This document shows positions 25,691-34,276 of a DNA stretch of 64,000 bases, in pieces. A model generated the notes under the pieces. The model made no database searches, was not told where the DNA came from, and saw nothing but the letters and a program-made list of their open reading frames with translations. The position numbers and the translations under genes are program-made. Source of the stretch: Bdellovibrio sp. 22V. GTDB lineage: Bacteria; Bdellovibrionota; Bdellovibrionia; Bdellovibrionales; Bdellovibrionaceae. The stretch lies in the NCBI RefSeq assembly GCF_030169785.1, contig NZ_CP125854.1, positions 496,001 through 560,000 of the forward strand. Direction: 5' to 3'. Numbering within the stretch: the stretch's first letter is position 1; each line of letters starts with the position of its first letter.

Positions 25691-26554
25691 TTATTTCTCA
25701 AAACTCTTCGACATTTGCAGAGCTTGACCGCCAATGAAAATCACTAAGGCGATAACGATCGCGGCAATGAAAAGATAACGTATAAAATTTCCAATGGTCA
25801 TCGGAGCTTCTTCTTCGATAACTGTTTTAGGCTCCGGTTTTTTCACCGTCATTTTCTTTGGTGGCGGCGCAAAACCCTCGCCCGCATTAAGAATCTTTGC
25901 CGTACCTTCGGCTTTCTTTTCTAACTTCTTCTTCTCGGCCTCCGTAAGACCGGTAATGGCCACAGACGTGATCTTTCTGCGTGCACCTACATAGGTAGCT
26001 CCGTTACTGCCTTTAAAGAAATCACCACTCCCCCCGCCCTCTAAAGCGATTTCAATGGTTTTTCCAGCGCGGCCATTCCCCGTTTCTACACCGGAAGACG
26101 GGCGACGGTTGTTTCTAAAATAGCGGCTGCCACCGCGAGACGCGGAACCGGCATAAGTGCCACTGGAACCCCCGTAAGAACTCGAAGAAGAAGATGACGA
26201 GTTTGCGGGCGGAGGTGGATTGGTTTGAGGCGGAGTCGTATTAGTATTGCTGTTGTTGATTGGTGGTCTTCCATTACCCACCGTGGCTGCGGCAAACCGG
26301 GCATTACAGCCTTCATCAGCGACTGCTGTATCCTCGCCCCCCAAAGTAGGCAGTTCACCCATCTCAAGAAGGCACTGCACGTAATCGCCCATGTAAGATT
26401 TTAAAAACGTTTGCATCGGAGTGAAGATTTGCGAAATCAAAGCCAGCACGAGCGATACGGTAATCACCAGCATTAGGACATATTCAATCAAGGCCTGGCC
26501 CTTATTGTCCCGGAGTCTAGCTGTAAATTGAGATTTCTTCACTCGAAAGAGCAT
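25691..26554 (-). CDS. TadE/Flp-like membrane protein of unknown function
   Basis: A 287-residue protein starting with a pilin-like segment KGQALIEYVLMLVITVSLVL (about residues 19-38). The G-Q-x-x-x-E-Y motif before a hydrophobic helix is that of Flp/TadE-type prepilins processed by a class III signal peptidase. The middle is Asn/Pro/Ser-rich, with NTNTTPPQTNPPPPANSSSS and a Gly/Ser/Arg-rich region. A second membrane helix (FIRYLFIAAIVIALVIFIGG) lies near the C-terminus. Two helices make a simple pilin unlikely, so it may be a minor or scaffold protein. It is divergent from the TPR protein gene by only 19 nt. Confidence 0.72.
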   Translation of the reverse strand: MLFRVKKSQFTARLRDNKGQALIEYVLMLVITVSLVLALISQIFTPMQTFLKSYMGDYVQCLLEMGELPTLGGEDTAVADEGCNARFAAATVGNGRPPINNSNTNTTPPQTNPPPPANSSSSSSSSYGGSSGTYAGSASRGGSRYFRNNRRPSSGVETGNGRAGKTIEIALEGGGSGDFFKGSNGATYVGARRKITSVAITGLTEAEKKKLEKKAEGTAKILNAGEGFAPPPKKMTVKKPEPKTVIEEEAPMTIGNFIRYLFIAAIVIALVIFIGGQALQMSKSFEK

Positions 26555-26573
26555 TTAGGTCATACTACAACAT

Positions 26574-27797
26574 ATGATGAATGGACTGAATTTCAATCGC
26601 TTCTTATTTATTCTGTTCTTGTCTTTTGTCTCATTATTAAACACCGGCACGGCAGAGGCCCAGACTTCCGGACAGGCGAAGGATGAGTTTTCGCTCTTCG
26701 AAGAAGAGGTAAAACCCGCCGCCACTCCGGCAGCGAAGCCCGCGACACCCACACAAACGCCGTCAGCGTCGGCTCTTCCTGCTGTGACACCAGCTCCTGT
26801 TGTCGCGGAAATTCCTGCGGAAGAAACGGCCGACCAAAAAATTGAAAGACTGAAAAAAGAAATTCGGAAAGGTCCACAAAACGCAGGACTGATTGTGCAG
26901 TTGGCGGACGAACTCTTTAAAAAAGGCGAATACGAAAAGGTCACTCTGCTTTTGTGGAAACATGTCGACAAAATCGACCGCAAAGGTTTGCTTTTGTTAG
27001 CCAAGGCTCATGAACAGCGCAAAGAACCAACAGAGATGATCCGCGCTCTGAATGTTCTTATCGGGAAAGACGAAAAAGATTTTGAAGCCTATAGCCTGAT
27101 GGGAAATGCGTATGTCTTGCAAAAGAAAAGCAAAGACGCCATGGAAAGCTACAAAAAATCCATTGAGCTAAATGCGAAGTACGAACCCGCATATGAAGGT
27201 CTTGTGCAGCTCTATGAAAAAAGAGATCCTCCGAACCTTTATGAGCTACGCATCTTGTATCAAGACATGATTCAGAATATTGGAGCTCGCCCGCAGTATC
27301 TGCGTAAAATGTGTGAGATCAACACTCAAGACGGCACTTATGAACCCGCGATCCAATCATGCAAGGAAGCGATTCAAAAAGATCCTAAAGTCGCAGATCC
27401 CTATGTTTATCTCGGCGTCGCTTACAAAGCGATTGGTGAGGACGATACCGCGATGAAAACTTTGAAGAAAGCGTCCAAGGACTTCCCGAAGTCGGAGCTC
27501 GCCCAATACCAGTATGGTCGCTTGCTTGAAGAACAAAAAAGCTATGTAGACGCGATGAAGGTATTTAAAGTGGGAACGGAAGCAGATCCGCAAGCGGCGC
27601 GCTCCTGGTTGGGATTAGCGACGACGTCTTTTGAGATTCGTAAATACGAGTTATCACTTTTGGCTTACAAGAACGCCTGCAAGTACGACAAAAAAAATGC
27701 GGTGGCCTTTCGCAGAGCCACCACAGTTTTAAGAAATGCTAAAAATAAACAATGGGTCGATAAGTTCGAAAACGCTTCAGAGAACTGTACGTTCTAG
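26574..27797 (+). CDS. Exported TPR protein
   Basis: A 407-residue protein with a signal peptide (residues 1-29, ending AEAQTSG), a Pro/Ala-rich linker, and about eight tetratricopeptide repeats (for example DFEAYSLMGNAYVLQKKSKD and SELAQYQYGRLLEEQKSYVD). It is probably a periplasmic scaffold. It starts only 19 nt from the divergent TadE-like gene, so the two share a compact promoter region and may act together. Its stop overlaps that of rimO tail to tail. Partner proteins are unknown. Confidence 0.82.
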   Translation: MMNGLNFNRFLFILFLSFVSLLNTGTAEAQTSGQAKDEFSLFEEEVKPAATPAAKPATPTQTPSASALPAVTPAPVVAEIPAEETADQKIERLKKEIRKGPQNAGLIVQLADELFKKGEYEKVTLLLWKHVDKIDRKGLLLLAKAHEQRKEPTEMIRALNVLIGKDEKDFEAYSLMGNAYVLQKKSKDAMESYKKSIELNAKYEPAYEGLVQLYEKRDPPNLYELRILYQDMIQNIGARPQYLRKMCEINTQDGTYEPAIQSCKEAIQKDPKVADPYVYLGVAYKAIGEDDTAMKTLKKASKDFPKSELAQYQYGRLLEEQKSYVDAMKVFKVGTEADPQAARSWLGLATTSFEIRKYELSLLAYKNACKYDKKNAVAFRRATTVLRNAKNKQWVDKFENASENCTF

Positions 27798-29167
27798 TTC
27801 TCGACAACGATCTCACCAAGAAGATCGTATTCCATGCTTTGGGTGATGTGAACTTTAACCATGTCACCCACTTGCGCTTCACCATCGTTGATCAAGACGA
27901 CACCGTCGATGTCTGGAGCTTGACCCCAGAAACGGCCTTGCAACAACAAATCAGTTTCTTCACTGAAGCCTTCGACGATCACTTCAATCGTTTTACCAAT
28001 GAAGTCTCTGTGCTTTTCACGAGAGATGTTTTGTTGAATTTCCATCACGGCGTCGTGACGATATTGTTTTGTCTCTTCATCAACTTGGTTGTCCATACGG
28101 CCGCCTGGAGTGTTTTCTTCAGGTGAGTATTTGAAACAACCTACACGGTCGAATTGTTGATCCGCGATGAAATTCAAAAGCTCTTCAAACTGCTCTTGCG
28201 TTTCGCCTGGGAAACCCACGATGAATTGCGTGCGGATCACAGCCTCAGGAATATGTTCGCGAATATTCATCAAAGCTGTCTCGATCTCGTCACGAGTCAT
28301 CTTGCGGTTCATGCTCTTAAGAACCTGATCGTTGATGTGCTGCAAAGGCATGTCGAAATACTTTACGATCTTTTTGCTGTTCTTAATTACTTGAACCATC
28401 TCTGGAGTGATTCCATCTGGATACAAGTACATCAAACGAATCCATTGCAGACCTTCAACTTGATCCAAGGCTTTCAGAAGTTCCACAGGGCTTTCTTTAC
28501 GAGTTGGATCTTTACGACGGATGTCCCAACCGTAGTCCGTGAAATCATGGCTGATGATGATAAGCTCTTTAACGCCGCCAGCAACCAAAAGTCTCGCTTC
28601 CGCAACAATCGCATCAATCGAACGAGATTGAAGATTTCCACGGATCAAAGGAATCGCACAGAACGCACAACGCTTCATGCAACCTTCAGAGATTTTTAAA
28701 TAAGCACGGTGGCCCGGTTGAGAGTTCACGCGCGGAGTTTCATCTTCCTGCAAATAAGTCGGAAGGTTGAAGAATGTTTTTTGTTTGTCGCCATCATTGG
28801 ATTTTTTAAGAATCTTCGCGATGTTTTGGAACTCTCCAGAACCAACAAAAAGATCGGCCTCTGGAAGACCCTCAACAAGTTCGTCTTTGTAACGTTGAGT
28901 AAGACAACCCGCCACGACGACTTTTTTGATTTTACCTTCTTGCTTCAACTCACCCATTTCAAGAATGCGCTGAATAGATTCTTTCTTTGAATCTTCAATG
29001 AAGCCACACGTGTTCACGATGACTGTGTCCGCCTGATCCGCCTCGCCTACGACTTGGTAGCCGTCTTTCATCAACGTGCCGGCCATGATCTCACTGTCGA
29101 CAAGATTCTTAGGACAACCTAGAGAGATAAAATGAACTTTGTTATTTGCCGCTGTCTCTTGTTTCAT
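27794..29167 (-). CDS. rimO: Ribosomal protein S12 methylthiotransferase RimO
   Basis: Radical-SAM enzyme that methylthiolates an aspartate of ribosomal protein S12. The 457 residues have the UPF0004 N-terminal domain (SLGCPKNLVDSEIMAG, NTCGFIEDSKKES, VAGCLTQRY), the radical-SAM cluster motif CMKRCAFCAIP and a C-terminal TRAM domain (about 390-457). SLGCPKN-x-VDSE and the FIEDAK/S-type motif favour RimO over MiaB. The start overlaps the stop of the lolA-like gene by 4 nt, so it is in an operon with lolA and comF. Confidence 0.95.
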   Translation of the reverse strand: MKQETAANNKVHFISLGCPKNLVDSEIMAGTLMKDGYQVVGEADQADTVIVNTCGFIEDSKKESIQRILEMGELKQEGKIKKVVVAGCLTQRYKDELVEGLPEADLFVGSGEFQNIAKILKKSNDGDKQKTFFNLPTYLQEDETPRVNSQPGHRAYLKISEGCMKRCAFCAIPLIRGNLQSRSIDAIVAEARLLVAGGVKELIIISHDFTDYGWDIRRKDPTRKESPVELLKALDQVEGLQWIRLMYLYPDGITPEMVQVIKNSKKIVKYFDMPLQHINDQVLKSMNRKMTRDEIETALMNIREHIPEAVIRTQFIVGFPGETQEQFEELLNFIADQQFDRVGCFKYSPEENTPGGRMDNQVDEETKQYRHDAVMEIQQNISREKHRDFIGKTIEVIVEGFSEETDLLLQGRFWGQAPDIDGVVLINDGEAQVGDMVKVHITQSMEYDLLGEIVVEN

Positions 29168-29811
29168 AGATCCGTCACCTGTGCACCTTTGGGAGGTTGA
29201 TATTTGAACAAACTTTTCTTTTCTTTTTTCTTAAACTCGACATTGGAAAAACTGAGAGTCGTTAGATTGCCAATGTCATCCGTGTAGTTGATCTCTTTCA
29301 TCGTGTTGGATTTTGTATCCAAAACCACTTGCAGAGACTTCACCGTGAGATCCTCATAAAGCGGAGTCACATCCAGCTTCACCAGGTCACCATCTTTAGT
29401 TTCTTTTTTAATTTTAAAATTCTTTTCAAGATTGGCGCCCATCAACGAAGAAATCAAAATATGCGAGCGCGTTTTTTTATCTACCTGGCCTTTGGCAACT
29501 TGCACAGGACCGCCGAATTCTTTTGGCGGAGTTTGCTCACTCCAAATGGTCGAGCCGTCAAACACCAGCAATGATTTTTCTGGCGTCGTGTTTTCCCAAC
29601 GGAACTTTCCGCTCGCCAAATAAATCTTTCCGGAGTGTTTTGTTTCTTTTCCGAGAAGTTCTGACTTCACCGTCTTATCCACATTCATCTCCACAAGTTT
29701 CGCCGCGCGATACTTGCTTGAAACTTTTTGTAGAGCTCCGTTTGTAGCGGCCATCGCAAACAGGGCGATGAAAGACGTGATAAAAAACAAGATACTGAAT
29801 CTTTTAGACAT
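29164..29811 (-). CDS. lolA: LolA-like outer-membrane lipoprotein carrier
   Basis: A 215-residue periplasmic protein with a signal peptide from MSKRFSILFFITSFIALFAM. The start is the ATG at 29809-29811; the frame is open far upstream, but that part overlaps the comF gene and lacks a signal peptide. The mature part has the LolA-like beta-rich pattern, with KSELLGKETKHSGKIYLASG then KFRWENTTPEKSLLVFDG, and the long YEDLTVKSLQVVLDTKSN. LolA carries lipoproteins through the periplasm from LolCDE to LolB. Homology to LolA-like non-transport proteins is possible. It is coupled to rimO (4-nt overlap). Confidence 0.85.
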   Translation of the reverse strand: MSKRFSILFFITSFIALFAMAATNGALQKVSSKYRAAKLVEMNVDKTVKSELLGKETKHSGKIYLASGKFRWENTTPEKSLLVFDGSTIWSEQTPPKEFGGPVQVAKGQVDKKTRSHILISSLMGANLEKNFKIKKETKDGDLVKLDVTPLYEDLTVKSLQVVLDTKSNTMKEINYTDDIGNLTTLSFSNVEFKKKEKKSLFKYQPPKGAQVTDL

Positions 29812-29818
29812 TCCGGCT

Positions 29819-30487
29819 TTATAGCAGATCCTTGGACGCTCCGCAAGAGAGGCTCCTTCGTGCAAAGACCCAAACTTCAAAGTGAGAAGGACTCCCAAGA
29901 GCCTTGTGGGCCGCCCGCGCTGTAGCCCCTGTTGTAAGGATATCATCGACGAAAACCCAGAGGATCTCTGTCGAGTCTGTAGACAGGTCTGAATATTTTT
30001 CAAGAAGCTCCATCTCAAGCAAAGCTCGCTCTCCGCGAGCGGCTCCCCTTTGATGGACGGAGGTGGATTTGCGTAGGCACGGCATAAATTCAGCACCAAG
30101 CAAATGAGCCAATGCCTCCCCCCAATTGTAGGCATGGTCTTCCATGTTCGCGCGCCGTGCGGGCGCTGGCACAATGCGGATGTGTTTATTTGTTGGCAGT
30201 GTTTCTAACATAAACGCCATGAACTGATTCGCGTAATAATTCCAGCCGGATTTGGTGCCAGGCCCTTTGAGGTTCAGAATCAGAGTGGAAAGGAGATCGC
30301 TTTCCCCCGGATGCCACCGATAGAGAGATCGCACTTTGAGCGGATGTGACGGGGTAAAGACGCATTCGCGGAACCTTGCGAGTTGCTTTGCGCAGGGTTT
30401 GCAAAGGTATCCGAAATGAACCTGTAAAGATCCGCAATGAAGACAGCAAGAGCCGTAAAATTTTAAGAAATCACAAAAAAGATTCAT
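29819..30487 (-). CDS. comF: ComF family phosphoribosyltransferase-like protein
   Basis: A 222-residue protein with an N-terminal zinc-finger-like cysteine set (CCLHCGSLQ, LCKPCAK) and a C-terminal phosphoribosyltransferase fold whose PRPP loop is VFVDDILTTGATA. The middle motif HQRGAARGERA matches ComF (QxxL...R...N). ComF is required for DNA uptake in competent bacteria, but homologues occur widely. The ATG at 30485-30487 is preferred because the first cysteine motif follows soon. An upstream in-frame start at 30505 is possible. Confidence 0.88.
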   Translation of the reverse strand: MNLFCDFLKFYGSCCLHCGSLQVHFGYLCKPCAKQLARFRECVFTPSHPLKVRSLYRWHPGESDLLSTLILNLKGPGTKSGWNYYANQFMAFMLETLPTNKHIRIVPAPARRANMEDHAYNWGEALAHLLGAEFMPCLRKSTSVHQRGAARGERALLEMELLEKYSDLSTDSTEILWVFVDDILTTGATARAAHKALGSPSHFEVWVFARRSLSCGASKDLL

Positions 30488-30556
30488 CCCAATGGCCCCC
30501 TGCAATTTCTTTGACTCTCTCTAAGTGGCGTCCTAGAAGTGGCTTAAGAGGGGACC

Positions 30557-31354
30557 ATGAAATTATTCGCATTCATTCTAGCTTTGGGATTTTCACTGAC
30601 CGGTTTTGCATCAACAAAGGGCGTGTCTGCTGTTCGTCACGCGCATGAAAGCTATGATCAAGCTTTGCACCGCCACCTTTTCTTGAACACTTTCCAGGTT
30701 CAGTTTCCTCTCGACAGAGAATCCCGTTCCGTTCCCGCGGAGCGTGCGAAAAAGCCTTTGAAGAATCTAAATCTTAACGACATTCCGGATGTAGGTTCTT
30801 ATGCTGACCTAGAGAACGAGTTTAAATACATCCGCGACACACGCTTCATGAAATCTCAGGACCCCCATTTTCCGCGTCGCATGACTTGGCTTTATCCCGA
30901 TGACGGCTGTTACGCACGTGCTGAGATGGCGAAAGTGGAGCTCGTAGATCATCATTTCCCTGCTCCGAAAAAACTTTTTGTCTTCGGAAATCTGTATGCG
31001 AAAACATCGAACTCCCCGACAGGCGATGTTCAGTGGTGGTACCATGTGGCCGTCACATACCGCGTCGGCAACGAAGCTTATGTGTTCGATCCGGCTGTAG
31101 AGCCCAAGCGTCCTTTAAAAATCACAGAGTGGAACGATCTTATCGGCGGCAGCAAAGCGGTTCTTCAATACTCTATTTGTTCTGCGCACACATTTGATCC
31201 AATGATGGATTGCTATCATCCGCATGAGATGACGACGGATGAGGCGATTTATGAGCAGAAAGCTTTCTTCAGCGACGAGTGGGATCGTTTGCTTGAACTC
31301 AAGCGCAGCCCTGAAAAAGAACTAGGCAACTATCCGCCTTGGCTTGAGAACTAA
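30557..31354 (+). CDS. Secreted protein-glutaminase-like deamidase
   Basis: A 265-residue exported protein (signal peptide residues 1-18, ending LTGFAS). Three motifs line up with the protein-glutaminase fold (a papain-like triad): DDGCYARAEMA (Cys118), WWYHVAVTYRV (His163) and YVFDPAVEPKRP (Asp178). Enzymes of this fold, such as Chryseobacterium protein glutaminase and several toxin domains, deamidate protein glutamines. A further SICSAHTFDP...DCYHP motif near the C-terminus provides cysteines. GGGGACC precedes the ATG. Its target could be prey proteins, which is inference. It is convergent with rlmH with a 4-nt overlap. Confidence 0.78.
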   Translation: MKLFAFILALGFSLTGFASTKGVSAVRHAHESYDQALHRHLFLNTFQVQFPLDRESRSVPAERAKKPLKNLNLNDIPDVGSYADLENEFKYIRDTRFMKSQDPHFPRRMTWLYPDDGCYARAEMAKVELVDHHFPAPKKLFVFGNLYAKTSNSPTGDVQWWYHVAVTYRVGNEAYVFDPAVEPKRPLKITEWNDLIGGSKAVLQYSICSAHTFDPMMDCYHPHEMTTDEAIYEQKAFFSDEWDRLLELKRSPEKELGNYPPWLEN

Positions 31355-31821
31355 ATATTGTGATACGGAATTTTTTTGATGATGGTGAAAGCGCGATAGA
31401 TCTGCTCTAGACTCATTGCCTGAGCCATTAAATGGTTCATCACCATCGGCGACAACGCCACTTTGAGGTCAGCTCTTTTGCGGACCTCTTCATTCACTCC
31501 GAATGCGCCGCCGATAATAAAGATCGCGCGCTTCTTGGAACTTCCCAAAATGTTTTCTATTTTTTTCGAGAACTGAATGGAATCAAAGGTGGAGCCTCTT
31601 TCATCAAAGAGGACTACATAGTCATCGCTATTGATATTTTTAAGAAGGAGTTCGGACTCTTCATTGCGCTTGAAGTCCGCATCTTCACGCGCAGACTTCT
31701 TGGCTTTGAGCGTTTGAATTTCGAAGGGAACAAAGAAAGAGATTTTCTTTTTGTACAACTCGCTGGCTTCGTCAGCCCAAGCTTCCTTTGCCGTCGCGAG
31801 ATTGTACAAAACGAATTTCAT
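31351..31821 (-). CDS. rlmH: 23S rRNA (pseudouridine1915-N3)-methyltransferase RlmH
   Basis: SPOUT methyltransferase that modifies pseudouridine 1915 of 23S rRNA. The 156-residue length is typical, and the C-terminus shows the conserved run IGGAFGVNEEVRKRAD, the SPMVMNHLMAQAMSLEQIYRA segment and the terminal KIPYHNI. It overlaps the preceding nadD-rsfS fusion gene by 1 nt, as expected of the common rsfS-rlmH neighbourhood. Confidence 0.95.
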   Translation of the reverse strand: MKFVLYNLATAKEAWADEASELYKKKISFFVPFEIQTLKAKKSAREDADFKRNEESELLLKNINSDDYVVLFDERGSTFDSIQFSKKIENILGSSKKRAIFIIGGAFGVNEEVRKRADLKVALSPMVMNHLMAQAMSLEQIYRAFTIIKKIPYHNI

Positions 31822-32855
31822 TAGGCTTTTGCCTCTGGTTTTCCAACATAAGGATCTTTAAGACCCATGTCCTTGCCTTCTCTCCAAAGGTTTTCAAGGC
31901 TGTATTCCTGACGAACGAAATCGTAGAACACGTGCACGATCAAAGAGCCGTAGTCGACAAGAACCCAGCGTCCTTCGTCCATACCTTCGACGCTTTGTGG
32001 ATGAACGTTGTACTCTTCTTTTACGGCCATCACGACGTTTTCAGCCATCGCAGCCGCGTGACGAGTCGACGTACCCGAGGCAATCAAAGTGTATTCGCTG
32101 GAAGAAGCTACGCCTGTAAGGTCGAAACCACGAACGTTGATACCTTTTTTCGCGAACAAAACATCAGCACAGAACTCAGTGAATTTTTTGAAGTCACCGA
32201 TGCGGTCGCCCAAGTTTCTGTAAAGCTTGTTTTCTTTGATGTAGGATTCAACAGCCAACGGAAGATATTTTTCAACCGGCTTTCCTGTGCGCAACCACTT
32301 ACGAACTTCGCTGGCAGAAATCTCGATATCACGCAAAGTGATGAACTGAATGTTTCTGCCTGTGTTCAACTCGATGAAGTTAAAGTCGAAATCAGAAACC
32401 ATCGGCTTCAAGTAACCTGGCATCTCATCCAAAGATTCCGGTGTTTCATAACCAGGACGAGTCGTGACGATCAAATTCGCTTCCGTCAAAAGCTTCTGAT
32501 AGTCTTTCCATTGAGAAAGCTCTTCAAACTTATCTGCACCGACAACAAGATAAAGATCCGCAGCTTCGTATGTTTTACGAAGATTCATCACTGTATCGAT
32601 TGTGTAGCTCATGCCACCGCGTTTGATCTCTTGATCGTCAACAAAGTAAGTGTCACCGTATTGGCCGAATGCCAAACGAGTCAGTTCCAAGCGCTGCTCA
32701 GGCGTCGGGCCTTCAACCGGCGTCTTCAAAGGATTTTGAGCCGCAGGGATGATATGGACTTTGCCAAGACCCGCTTTTTTCGCCACTGTTTGAATGGCGT
32801 TGATGTGGCCCATATGAGGAGGATTAAAGCTTCCGCCAAAAATTCCAATTTTCAT
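31821..32855 (-). CDS. nadD: NadD-RsfS fusion: nicotinate-nucleotide adenylyltransferase plus ribosomal silencing factor
   Basis: A 344-residue fusion. Residues 1 to about 205 form NadD, with GGSFNPPHMGHINA (7-20), VVGADKFEELSQW and ISASEVRKWLRTGKPV. NadD adenylylates nicotinate mononucleotide in NAD synthesis. From about 225 the rest is RsfS (ribosome silencing factor, formerly YbeB): FDLTGVASSSEYTLIASGTS, then RHAAAMAENV, and RWVLVDYGSLIVHVF. RsfS blocks joining of the ribosomal subunits through L14. The two are usually separate neighbours (nadD, then rsfS, then rlmH), so this looks like a stop-codon loss and linker fusion. Both parts keep their motifs. Overlaps obgE and rlmH by 1 nt each. 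Confidence 0.93.
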   Translation of the reverse strand: MKIGIFGGSFNPPHMGHINAIQTVAKKAGLGKVHIIPAAQNPLKTPVEGPTPEQRLELTRLAFGQYGDTYFVDDQEIKRGGMSYTIDTVMNLRKTYEAADLYLVVGADKFEELSQWKDYQKLLTEANLIVTTRPGYETPESLDEMPGYLKPMVSDFDFNFIELNTGRNIQFITLRDIEISASEVRKWLRTGKPVEKYLPLAVESYIKENKLYRNLGDRIGDFKKFTEFCADVLFAKKGINVRGFDLTGVASSSEYTLIASGTSTRHAAAMAENVVMAVKEEYNVHPQSVEGMDEGRWVLVDYGSLIVHVFYDFVRQEYSLENLWREGKDMGLKDPYVGKPEAKA

Positions 32856-33886
32856 TATTCTTCTTCCTCTTTTAAAATCTGACGAGCGAGCTCTTGGATA
32901 AATTCTTTGATGTTCTTACCCGTAACGGCAGAAATCGCATATGGCTCTGAGCCCGAGACTTCTTTAAATTTATTTTTTAGTTTCAATAACTGCGTTTCAC
33001 CCAAAGTGTCGATTTTGTTGAGCACGACAAACTGAGGACGCGTGGCAAGAGGGAAAAAGCCCTCTTTGTCCTTGTTCTTTTCATCGTACATTTTGAGTTC
33101 ATAGTTAATGTCTTCAAAATCTTGAAGCGGATCACGGCCTGACATTCCCGAAGCATCCACCAAGTGAATGAAAAGACGTGTACGTTCAATGTGTTTTAAG
33201 AATTGAATTCCGAGTCCAACGCCTTCGTGCGCACCCTTCACCAATCCTGGAATGTCAGCGACAACAAAAGACGTGTAATCACCCGCCTTCACCACACCGA
33301 GATTTGGTGTTAGCGTCGTAAACGGATAGTCAGCAATTTTTGGTTTCGCTGCAGAGATACGCGAGATCAAAGTAGATTTACCCGCGTTCGGGAAGCCGAT
33401 GATACCGACGTCCGCGATGAGTTTCAGCTCAAGCTTCACTTCGATCTCTTCGCCTTCTTCACCAGGTTGAGCATAGTCTGGAGCCTGGTTTACTGAAGTT
33501 TTGAAGAATTCATTGCCTTTACCGCCACGTCCGCCTTTAAGCAGAACGTGTTCTTCAATGCCGGTCATATCAACGATGATTTCGCCCTCAAGAGTACGAA
33601 GTACAGTTCCTTGAGGAACGATCAATACAAGATCTTCCCCGTTAGGCCCTGCCTTCTGGCGCCCCATACCCATATGTCCGTTTTGAGCGGCGTAACGTTT
33701 GTTAGGTCTTATATCGACGAGAGAGTTGATATGTTTAGACGTGCGGATAATAACGTCGCCGCCTTTACCACCGTCACCACCATCTGGTCCACCACGAGGC
33801 ATAAGAGATTCACGGCGGTAGCTCACGCAACCGGGACCGCCACGACCAGAGGCTAAAGTAATTTTGACTTCATCGATAAATTTCAT
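32855..33886 (-). CDS. obgE: GTPase ObgE/CgtA
   Basis: Ribosome-associated GTPase required for large-subunit maturation and growth control. The 343 residues have the glycine-rich Obg domain (ASGRGGPGCVSYRRE, GGDGGKGGDV, FKTSVNQAPDYAQPGEEGEE), then a G domain with GFPNAGKSTLISRIS, DIPGLVKGAHEGVGLG and NKID. Length is that of the short Obg form, without a C-terminal tail. It is the last standard gene of the rplU-rpmA-obgE group and overlaps the nadD-rsfS start by 1 nt. Confidence 0.95.
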   Translation of the reverse strand: MKFIDEVKITLASGRGGPGCVSYRRESLMPRGGPDGGDGGKGGDVIIRTSKHINSLVDIRPNKRYAAQNGHMGMGRQKAGPNGEDLVLIVPQGTVLRTLEGEIIVDMTGIEEHVLLKGGRGGKGNEFFKTSVNQAPDYAQPGEEGEEIEVKLELKLIADVGIIGFPNAGKSTLISRISAAKPKIADYPFTTLTPNLGVVKAGDYTSFVVADIPGLVKGAHEGVGLGIQFLKHIERTRLFIHLVDASGMSGRDPLQDFEDINYELKMYDEKNKDKEGFFPLATRPQFVVLNKIDTLGETQLLKLKNKFKEVSGSEPYAISAVTGKNIKEFIQELARQILKEEEE

Positions 33887-33904
33887 TGCAGCACCGTGTA
33901 TACT

Positions 33905-33935
33905 AAAAAAGGAGCCATGAGGTGGCTCCTTTTTT
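33905..33935 (-). terminator. Intrinsic terminator between rpmA and obgE
   Basis: AAAAAAGGAGCC (33905-33916) pairs perfectly with GGCTCCTTTTTT (33924-33935), a 12-bp stem with a 7-nt loop and U-run on both strands. On the minus strand it ends the rplU-rpmA transcript, or attenuates read-through into obgE, whose start is 19 nt beyond. Confidence 0.85.
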
Positions 33936-33986
33936 AATCTATTGAAAAAATGTCTTGGTGCTTATCGAACTGACTAATCTAAAAGA

Positions 33987-34247
33987 TTAAACAGCTTTTG
34001 GATAAACACTGACTTTGAAACGCTCTTTAGAGAAACGTTCAAACTTAACAAGACCTTCGATAACAGAGTAGATCGTGTAGTCACGACCCATTTTTACGTT
34101 GTTGCCCAAGTGGAATTTTGTTCCACGTTGACGAACAATGATTGTTCCAGGAAGAACTTTTTCACCACCGAAGCGTTTTACACCTAAGCGTTTACTCTGT
34201 GAATCACGACCGTTCTTTGTACTACCACCGGCTTTTTTACTTGCCAT
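33987..34247 (-). CDS. rpmA: 50S ribosomal protein L27
   Basis: An 86-residue L27. The N-terminus [20 protein letters not shown] and the next [20 protein letters not shown] are conserved; the lysine-rich, glycine-rich start reaches the peptidyl-transferase centre. Length is normal. It lies 29 nt after rplU on the same strand, the usual arrangement. Confidence 0.97.
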   Translation of the reverse strand: MASKKAGGSTKNGRDSQSKRLGVKRFGGEKVLPGTIIVRQRGTKFHLGNNVKMGRDYTIYSVIEGLVKFERFSKERFKVSVYPKAV

Positions 34248-34276
34248 GACTAACCTCTCTTAAGGGAATTAAAAAG

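Noticed and set aside
26555-27004. Minus-strand frame of 149 codons opposite the TPR gene
   Set aside because: It overlaps the TPR signal peptide and Pro-rich linker in antisense and has no motif. The TPR gene is well supported.
31788-32882. 364-codon plus-strand frame opposite nadD-rsfS
   Set aside because: The minus strand encodes two recognised domains; the plus-strand product has no family and only the shadow's base composition.
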